From Rhodococcus opacus (GTDB lineage Bacteria; Actinomycetota; Actinomycetes; Mycobacteriales; Mycobacteriaceae), in the NCBI RefSeq assembly GCF_012396235.1, contig NZ_JAAXPA010000007.1:248001-312000 (forward strand): a stretch of DNA of 64,000 nt, given 5' to 3'. Shown piece by piece: positions 58,467 to 64,000 of this stretch. Positions within the stretch are counted from its first letter, which is position 1, and each line of letters opens with the position of its first letter. The position numbers were made by a program, and so were the translations under genes. The notes beneath the pieces are model-generated. The model ran no database searches, had not been told where the DNA came from, and was given only the letters and a program-made list of their open reading frames with translations.

Positions 58467-59407
58467 GCGTCGATCAGTCCGTGCCGGTCGACCCACGTGT
58501 GCACGTGGTCGAGCATCGTGTCGGGAACCTCGAGCTGCGGGGTGTGCCCCACGTTCGCGAGAATCACGCTGTCCCACCGCGGGTTTGCCGTCGCCACCTT
58601 GCGCGCCGCCGCGACCGGAACCAGCCGGTCACGGTCGCCGTGGAGCAGGAGAACGGGTTGCGCGATCGACTGCATGGTGTCGAGGTATCGGCGCGGGCGA
58701 GCCAGGACCCGCATCAGCGACCGGCTGGCCTGAAGGAACGCAGCATCCTCGGACGGCAGCCCGCGCCGGTATCCCGCGAGAGCCGCTGCGGCGTCGAGGG
58801 AATCTTCCGACGCCCGGCTCGGCTCGGCGAAGCACAGGTCGATCATCCGCGCGACCAACTGCCGGTCCGTCAACTTCCTGCTCGAGTACTGCAGGAACCG
58901 CTCCCCCACGAACGGCGTGAAGTACATCGCAAACTGCGCGGCGATCCGGGGGTCCGGGATCCGTTGCGCGACAGGGAGTGCGGGGTCGACGAGAACCAGC
59001 GCCGAAACCGTCTCGGGGTGCGCCGCCGCCTCGAACAGCGAGATCATGCCGCCCATCGAGTTGCCCATCAAAATCACGGGACCACCGACGACGTCCCGGA
59101 GGAAGCGATGCAGCACCTTGGCGTTGGCGCCGACCCCCGTCCGGCGATGCCCGGACGGACTGAGCCCGAATCCGGGGAGATCCACGGTGAGCACCCGGGT
59201 GCGCTCCGCGAGGACCGGTGCGATCCGGACCCAGTTGAGATGCGAGCCGCCGAGGCCGTGAACCATGACCACCGGAAGCGATCCGGTGTCGGCACCGTAT
59301 TCGACCCAGTGGACGGGACCGTCGATGTCGACGACGCTGCCGGAGCCGCCCCACTGCTGCGCGAACTCCTGCCGGGCAGGTTCGCCGACTCTGTTCGGAT
59401 CCACCAT
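58463..59407 (-). CDS. Alpha/beta hydrolase
   Basis: A 314-residue alpha/beta hydrolase. Oxyanion motif is VMVHGLGGSHLNW, nucleophile serine in LMGNSMGGMISL (near residue 127), acid in LLHGDRDRLVP and histidine in NVGHTPQLEVP. No lid type points to a substrate; it could be an ester, lactone or C-C hydrolase. ATG 59407 is chosen as it is the last start before the conserved region and leaves a normal family N-terminus. It is divergent from the oxygenase at 59649, with which it may share an operator. Confidence 0.78.
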   Translation of the reverse strand: MVDPNRVGEPARQEFAQQWGGSGSVVDIDGPVHWVEYGADTGSLPVVMVHGLGGSHLNWVRIAPVLAERTRVLTVDLPGFGLSPSGHRRTGVGANAKVLHRFLRDVVGGPVILMGNSMGGMISLFEAAAHPETVSALVLVDPALPVAQRIPDPRIAAQFAMYFTPFVGERFLQYSSRKLTDRQLVARMIDLCFAEPSRASEDSLDAAAALAGYRRGLPSEDAAFLQASRSLMRVLARPRRYLDTMQSIAQPVLLLHGDRDRLVPVAAARKVATANPRWDSVILANVGHTPQLEVPDTMLDHVHTWVDRHGLIDA

Positions 59408-59489
59408 GTGTCCGTCCGTTCCGACCGTTGGCGTGTCGAGGCCACCGGCCAGTCTACGGTGCACGCCGCGACATGGGCACGAGGTATCG

Positions 59490-59501
59490 ATTGCATGTAA
59501 T
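59490..59501. promoter_or_regulatory. ATTGCATGTAAT operator-like repeat, copy A
   Basis: A 12-base near-palindrome, 83 bases upstream of the alpha/beta hydrolase start and identical to copy B at 59619. The pair brackets the 241-base divergent region. Confidence 0.5.
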
Positions 59502-59618
59502 TACTCCCAAGCTACCCGGCCACCGACTCTTTGCAAATCCCCTAAGCATCTAACGCACACGTCATTTCTGCGACTCCACTCGTCACGTTTACACGCAATA
59601 GTGGGTCAAACACGCAAG

Positions 59619-59630
59619 ATTGCATGTAAT
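59619..59630. promoter_or_regulatory. ATTGCATGTAAT operator-like repeat, copy B
   Basis: Identical to copy A. With flanking G and C it extends to GATTGCATGTAATC, symmetric at six of seven pairs. It ends 18 bases before the oxygenase ATG at 59649, overlapping the expected transcription start or leader. Confidence 0.5.
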
Positions 59631-59648
59631 CGAGGATGGAGGGATACG

Positions 59649-60641
59649 ATGACCGGCAGCCACGCGCTGAACGAACTCGCCAAGGAATCCCGCATGGGTG
59701 GGCTCGGGACGGAGACCACCGACCGCGAGATCCGACGAATCGACCTCTCGGACTTCGATGCTCGACGCTCGGACATCACCGAACAGCTGTGGAACGCGGC
59801 GGTCGACGTCGGCTTCTTCCAGGTCTACAACCACGGCATCGACGTCGCCGACGTGCGCAGGGCGTTCGCGATGTCCGAGCAGTTCTTCGCCCTCGATTCG
59901 GCCGTGAAGGCGCAGTACCCGCTGAAGAGGGGCTTCAACTCCGGGTGGGAGAGCAAAACCCAGGTGCGCCCCTCCATCGGCGTCCCGGATGAGAAGGAGT
60001 CGTACCAGATCACCCGTCCGCACATGGGCGACCTGTGGCCCACCGAGGAGGAGTTGGCCGGTTTCCGCGACACGATGCTCGGATTCGAGGCGCAGTGTTG
60101 GGACGTGGCGATGCGACTGCTGTCGTGCTTCGCCGACAAGCTCGGGTTCGAGCGCGACTTCTTCGCCGAGGCCCATGACCCGTCGGTGGACAGCTACCAG
60201 AGCACCCTGCGCATGCTGCACTACTTCGCCATCCCGGAGCACCTTCGGAGCGACCTCGGCCTGTGGCGCGCCGGCGCCCACACCGATTTCGACTGCCTCA
60301 CCCTGCTGTTCCAGCAAGAAGGCCAGGGCGGTCTGCAGGTGCTGCCGGGCAAGGAGATGGACACCCAGGAGTGGACGCCCATCGAGCCGTCCGAGGACGC
60401 GATCACCTGCAACATCGGCGACATGCTGATGCGGTGGAGCGACGACCGGTTGCCGTCCAACTTCCACCGCGTCAAGAGCCACGGACCGGACGGCGACCAC
60501 GGCGCCCGCTACAGCCTCGCGTTCTTCGCCCAGGCCAACCGCGACGTCGTCATCTCCGGACCCGCGGGCAAGTACCCCGACATCACCGCCGAGGACTACC
60601 TCTACCAGCGCGTCAACGCGAACTTCGCCAAGGAAAAGTAA
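59649..60641 (+). CDS. Fe(II)/2-oxoglutarate-dependent oxygenase, isopenicillin-N-synthase-like
   Basis: A 330-residue DIOX-family oxygenase. The N-terminal block has VGFFQVYNHGIDVADV. Iron ligands are H and D in GAHTDFDCLTLLF and H in SNFHRVKSHG, and the arginine of the RxS motif is in ARYSLAFF. GGAGGG lies six bases before ATG 59649. No beta-lactam synthesis genes are present, so antibiotic synthesis is unlikely. A molybdenum-cofactor gene follows by 35 bases. Many actinobacterial relatives lie near nucleobase catabolic genes, but the substrate is unknown. Confidence 0.8.
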   Translation: MTGSHALNELAKESRMGGLGTETTDREIRRIDLSDFDARRSDITEQLWNAAVDVGFFQVYNHGIDVADVRRAFAMSEQFFALDSAVKAQYPLKRGFNSGWESKTQVRPSIGVPDEKESYQITRPHMGDLWPTEEELAGFRDTMLGFEAQCWDVAMRLLSCFADKLGFERDFFAEAHDPSVDSYQSTLRMLHYFAIPEHLRSDLGLWRAGAHTDFDCLTLLFQQEGQGGLQVLPGKEMDTQEWTPIEPSEDAITCNIGDMLMRWSDDRLPSNFHRVKSHGPDGDHGARYSLAFFAQANRDVVISGPAGKYPDITAEDYLYQRVNANFAKEK

Positions 60642-60676
60642 GTTGAACGCATGCTGCGACGACAGGTGAGACCACG

Positions 60677-61258
60677 ATGACGATCGGGGGCGTGCTGCTC
60701 GCCGCCGGGGCCGGTTCGCGCATGGGCATGCCCAAGGCACTCGTCGTCGGCGCGGACGGAGAACCGTGGCTCGCGCGCGGCGTGCGAGTGCTGTCGGAGG
60801 CCGGATGCGGGCCGACCGTCGTGGTGCTCGGGGCCAGCGCCGACGAGGCAGAGGACCTACTGCCGGCCGGCGTCCCCGTCACCGTCGGGATCGCGGAAGA
60901 CTGGAAGTCGGGGCTGTCGGCCTCCCTGCGCCGGGGGCTGGAGGTCGCGGCGACGTTCGACGACGTCGATGCCGTCGTCATCACCCTGGTCGATCTCCCC
61001 GACCTCGGTGTCGACGCCGTCCGTCGGGTGGCGTCGGTGCCGCCCGGCGACGCCCGCTCGGCGCTCCGTCAGGCCCACTACTCCGGACGCCCGGGTCACC
61101 CCGTGCTGATCGGCCGCGACCACTGGCTTCCGTTGCGGCGCAGCCTCACCGGGGACTCCGGTGCACGGAAATACCTCGGGGCACACGGCGCCGAGGCCGT
61201 CGACTGCTCCGACCTGGGGTCGGGCCGCGACGTCGATTCGCCGCGCGAACTCCGCTAG
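60677..61258 (+). CDS. mocA: MocA/MobA-like nucleotidyltransferase
   Basis: A 193-residue NTP transferase. The N-terminal GGVLLAAGAGSRMGMPKAL is the nucleotide-binding signature and VVITLVDLPDLG holds the metal aspartate; SGRPGHPVLIGRDHW follows. The family includes molybdenum cofactor cytidylyltransferase (MocA), which makes the MCD cofactor used by xanthine-dehydrogenase-type enzymes. With XDH five kilobases away, this role is attractive. A different nucleotide-sugar or coenzyme pyrophosphorylase remains possible. Confidence 0.75.
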   Translation: MTIGGVLLAAGAGSRMGMPKALVVGADGEPWLARGVRVLSEAGCGPTVVVLGASADEAEDLLPAGVPVTVGIAEDWKSGLSASLRRGLEVAATFDDVDAVVITLVDLPDLGVDAVRRVASVPPGDARSALRQAHYSGRPGHPVLIGRDHWLPLRRSLTGDSGARKYLGAHGAEAVDCSDLGSGRDVDSPRELR

Positions 61259-61294
61259 CCCCCGGGACGAACCGGACGCTCGTTCGATCTGACG

Positions 61295-61311
61295 CAACGG
61301 GCGTCCCGTTG
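61295..61311. terminator. Short hairpin between convergent mocA and ABC permease genes
   Basis: CAACGGG and CCCGTTG (61295-61301 and 61305-61311) pair around a 3-base loop in the 64-base gap between convergent stops. Confidence 0.5.
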
Positions 61312-61322
61312 GTCCGGCACCT

Positions 61323-62141
61323 TCAGCGGCTGACCGCCTTCTTGTACCGCCGGATCGCGAACGGCACGAAGATCACCAGCAGCACCGCCGACCATGCCAG
61401 GGAGGCGATGATCGGGTGCTGCAACGGCCACGCGTCGGGAACGGTCATGGCCGGGTTGGTGTTTCCGAACAGTTCCCGCACGGCCTGCGTCACCGCGGAC
61501 ACCGGATTCCATTCCGCGATCACCTTCAGCGGTCCGGGCAGGTTGGTGGTCTCGACGAACGTGTTCGCGATGAACGAGAGCGGGAAAATGACGATGAAGC
61601 TGGCGTTGTTGAACACCTCCGGTGTCCGGATCCACAGGCCGACCACCGCCATCACCCAGGACAGCGCGTAGGCGAACAACAGCAGGAGCAGGTAGCCGAG
61701 CAGCGCTTCGCCGAGGCTCGAGTGGATGCGCCACCCGATGATCAGGCCGGTCAGCGACATCACGACGAGGCTGACGATGTTGATCAGGACATCGGTGGAG
61801 GTGCGGCCGAGGAGCACGGCGGACGGGGCCATCGGCAGCGACCGGAACCGGTCGATGATCCCCTTCTGCAGATCCTCGACCATCCCGAGACCCGTCCACG
61901 TGGCCCCGAAGATGACTGTCTGCGTGAAGATCCCGGCGATCAGGAATTCGCGGTAGGACATCCCGGGAACCTGGATGGCACTACCGAACACGTACGCGAA
62001 CAGCAGCACGAACATGATCGGTGACAACGTGGTGAACACGATGAGGTCGGGGACGCGCTTGATCTTGATCATGTTGCGCTTGGCGATCGTGAGCCCGTCC
62101 GCGAGTGCGGTGTGCACGGACGCCGTCTGTGGGGCGCTCAT
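61323..62141 (-). CDS. ABC-2 type transporter permease (DrrB-like)
   Basis: A 272-residue permease with about six membrane segments. It shows the ABC-2 signature around FPLSFIANTFVETTNLPGPLKVIAEWNPVSAVTQAVREL (residues 178-216). The ATG at 62141 overlaps the ATPase stop (ATGA). DrrB-type permeases export drugs, lipids or siderophores; the cargo is unknown. Confidence 0.88.
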   Translation of the reverse strand: MSAPQTASVHTALADGLTIAKRNMIKIKRVPDLIVFTTLSPIMFVLLFAYVFGSAIQVPGMSYREFLIAGIFTQTVIFGATWTGLGMVEDLQKGIIDRFRSLPMAPSAVLLGRTSTDVLINIVSLVVMSLTGLIIGWRIHSSLGEALLGYLLLLLFAYALSWVMAVVGLWIRTPEVFNNASFIVIFPLSFIANTFVETTNLPGPLKVIAEWNPVSAVTQAVRELFGNTNPAMTVPDAWPLQHPIIASLAWSAVLLVIFVPFAIRRYKKAVSR

Positions 62142-63094
62142 GAGATGTGCTCCTCTTCGGCTTCGTGTCCGGTCAGGGTGAGGAAGACGTCGTCCAGGGT
62201 CGGTCTGCGCAGGCCGACGTCGAACACCTTCACTCCTCGAGTGGAGAGGCGGCCCAGCGCCTCGACGAGGGCGTCCGCACCGCCGGTCACCGGCACCGTC
62301 ACCCGGCGGACGTTTTCTTCGACCAGAATGTCGCCTGCGGCGAGCGGGGCCAGTTCGTCGCGCACGACGGAGAGCTCGATGCCCTCCCGGACGCTCAGCT
62401 CGATGCGCTCACCACCCACACGGTCCTTCAATTCGTCGGCGGTTCCGCGGGCGATGACCGAACCGTGGTCGATCACCGCGATCTGGTCGGCGAGGCGCTC
62501 GGCCTCTTCCATGTACTGGGTGGTCAGGAGAAGCGTGGTGCCCCTGGCGACGAGATTGTCGATGACGTCCCAGAGAGCCAGCCGGGCGCGGGGGTCGAGC
62601 CCGGTGGTCGGTTCGTCCAGGAACAACACTTCCGGCTCGGCCACGAGCGCTCCCGCGAGGTCGAGACGCCGGCGCATGCCACCCGAGTAGCCCTTCACGG
62701 GACGATCTCCCGCCTCGACCAGATCGAACTGTTCGAGCAGTTCACGGGCGCGCGCCTTGCTGCGTTTGCCCCCGAGATGGTAGAGCCGCCCGACCATCTC
62801 GAGGTTCTCGAAACCGGTGAGGTACTCGTCGACCGCCGCATACTGTCCCGACGCGCCGATCCGGGATCGGAGCACCCGCGCATCGTGGACGACGTCGAGA
62901 CCGGCCACCTCCGCCCGGCCGGCGTCCGGGACGAGAAGGGTGGTGAAGACCCGCACCGCCGTCGTCTTGCCTGCGCCGTTCGGGCCGAGCAGTGCCATCA
63001 CCGTTCCCGACGGGACCGCGAGGTCGACCCCGTCCAGCGCTGTGACCTTGCCGTACTTCTTGACCAGACCCTCTGCCGTTATCGCATCGACCAT
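62138..63094 (-). CDS. ABC transporter ATP-binding protein (DrrA-like)
   Basis: A 318-residue ATPase of the DrrA daunorubicin-resistance type. Walker A is GPNGAGKTT (near residue 38), signature YSGGMRRRLDLA, Walker B VLFLDEPTTGLDPRAR, and a switch histidine follows in the TTQYMEEAERLADQ region. The C-terminal 80 residues are the regulatory extension typical of DrrA, ending in PTLDDVFLTLTG. It powers the downstream permease. Confidence 0.9.
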   Translation of the reverse strand: MVDAITAEGLVKKYGKVTALDGVDLAVPSGTVMALLGPNGAGKTTAVRVFTTLLVPDAGRAEVAGLDVVHDARVLRSRIGASGQYAAVDEYLTGFENLEMVGRLYHLGGKRSKARARELLEQFDLVEAGDRPVKGYSGGMRRRLDLAGALVAEPEVLFLDEPTTGLDPRARLALWDVIDNLVARGTTLLLTTQYMEEAERLADQIAVIDHGSVIARGTADELKDRVGGERIELSVREGIELSVVRDELAPLAAGDILVEENVRRVTVPVTGGADALVEALGRLSTRGVKVFDVGLRRPTLDDVFLTLTGHEAEEEHIS

Positions 63095-63245
63095 CAGAAG
63101 TTCCCATCCGTTGGCGTGTGAACCCCAGTGTGACTCGAGGCACCGACAGGTTGCGAGGAATATTCGACGTTCCCGGCGGGCCCGGTGCGGCGGTAGTCTG
63201 AAAATCCGAGCAGGTCAGCGCGCAGATCTTCGGCAGGAGACAGTG

Positions 63246-64000
63246 ATGTCCGACGCGACGTCGGAACTCCGGACGGGCCGTGCGGCCTTCGAGCGACGAG
63301 ACTGGCGCGACACCTACGCACGACTGTCGGGCGCCGACCGGCAGACACCACTGTCCGGTGACGACCTCGAACTGGTCGCCACCGCCGCCTACCTGCTCGG
63401 TGAGGACGACGCCAGCACCGAATGGTGGGAACGGGCGGTGCACGAGTGGGCCCGCGTGGGTCGACCGGTGCGCTCCGCGCGGTGCGCGTTCTGGCTCTCG
63501 TTCGTCCTGATCATGCGGGGCGAGCAGGCGCGCGGCGGCGGCTGGCTGGGCAAGGCCCAGCGACTGCTGGACACCGCGGGCGTCGATTGCGCCGAGCGGG
63601 GCTACCTGCTGGTGCCGCAGGGACTGCAACGGATCGACGCCGGCGACGGCAAGGCCGCCCACGACATCTTCCGTGCGATCACGGAGGCGGGCACCCGGTT
63701 CGCCGACCCGGATCTGACGACGCTCGGGGTGCTGGGCACCGGCCATTCGCTCGTCCTGCTGGGGGACGTTGCCGACGCGGTGTCCGCGTTCGACGAGGCG
63801 ATGGTCGGGGTGACGTCCGACGAGGTGTCCCCGGTGGTGGCGGGGATCGTGTACTGCGCCGTGATCGAGCAGTGCCAGAACATCTGCGATCTCCGCCGGT
63901 CCAGGGAATGGACTGTGGCGCTGGAGGAGTGGTGCTCTTCGCAACCCGACCTCGTCCCGTACCGCGGTCAGTGCCTCGTCCACCGCGCCGAGATCCTGCA
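63246..64000 (+). CDS. TPR-containing regulator, probably LuxR type (3' end outside window)
   Basis: An open frame from ATG 63246 (AGGAG six bases upstream) runs to the right edge without a stop, 251 codons visible. The start, GRAAFERRDWRDTYARLSGAD, and the repeated helix pairs are typical of the TPR-like N-terminal region of LuxR-family regulators in actinobacteria. The C-terminal LuxR helix-turn-helix would lie beyond 64000. Without it the assignment is tentative. Confidence 0.6.
   Translation, partial: MSDATSELRTGRAAFERRDWRDTYARLSGADRQTPLSGDDLELVATAAYLLGEDDASTEWWERAVHEWARVGRPVRSARCAFWLSFVLIMRGEQARGGGWLGKAQRLLDTAGVDCAERGYLLVPQGLQRIDAGDGKAAHDIFRAITEAGTRFADPDLTTLGVLGTGHSLVLLGDVADAVSAFDEAMVGVTSDEVSPVVAGIVYCAVIEQCQNICDLRRSREWTVALEEWCSSQPDLVPYRGQCLVHRAEIL

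Noticed and set aside
59649-60641. Isopenicillin N synthase and a beta-lactam cluster
   Set aside because: The protein belongs to the same broad oxygenase family, but there is no ACV synthetase, acyltransferase or other beta-lactam gene in the window.

Overview
The window is high-GC actinobacterial DNA, with a strong preference for G/C at third codon positions and frequent GTG starts and ATGA/GTGA stop-start overlaps. Gene content and order (kshA, hsaADCB, hsaEGF, kstD plus sites matching the KstR motif) point to a large-genome Rhodococcus of the R. jostii/opacus type. This is inference from gene families, as no database was searched. I see no tRNA, rRNA, CRISPR, phage or insertion sequence. 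Genes are packed tightly: the largest gap is about 240 bases (59408-59648), so no gene-free stretch exceeds 300 bases.

Layout. 1-4.0 kb: a PucR-type regulator (cut by the left edge) divergent from a HisD-family dehydrogenase/aspartase pair. 4.1-11.1 kb: a probable sugar or polyol catabolic operon (GMC flavoprotein, ThDP enzyme, TIM-barrel isomerase, NDH-2) ending in a LacI regulator, with a palindromic operator at its head. 11.1-19.0 kb: LysR with mmsA and an iron alcohol dehydrogenase, a PhzF protein, a DUF3830 protein, and divergent gabT/gabD. 19.0-30.3 kb: the steroid-degradation block covering ring A/B opening (kstD, kshA, hsaA-D) and the meta-cleavage side products (hsaE, hsaG, hsaF), transcribed outward from two divergent promoters carrying KstR-like boxes. 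30.5-35.0 kb: an NlpC/P60 peptidase and a MoxR/DUF58/DUF4129 membrane island. 35.0-38.0 kb: TrpB2, ZapE-like ATPase and TetR.

38.0-61.3 kb is a large purine and allantoin catabolic region. Xanthine dehydrogenase (52084-55601) makes urate. Urate oxidase, HIU hydrolase and OHCU decarboxylase (48956-50712) convert it to allantoin. A hydantoin/allantoin racemase and PuuE allantoinase carry it to allantoate. 8-Oxoguanine-deaminase-like amidohydrolases, NCS1 and NCS2 permeases, GntR, XRE-cupin and LysR regulators, and a MocA-like molybdenum-cofactor enzyme surround the pathway. No allantoate-degrading enzyme is visible. Two Fe(II)/2-oxoglutarate oxygenases and a CitE-like protein are the unexplained members. 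61.3-64 kb: a DrrAB-type ABC exporter and the start of a TPR-containing regulator cut by the right edge.

The most unusual non-coding signal is a repeated long palindrome (three copies at 16172, 24817 and 55592). It sits directly at gene ends and in several cases supplies the stop codons of the genes running into it. Several well-formed candidate operators are listed separately.
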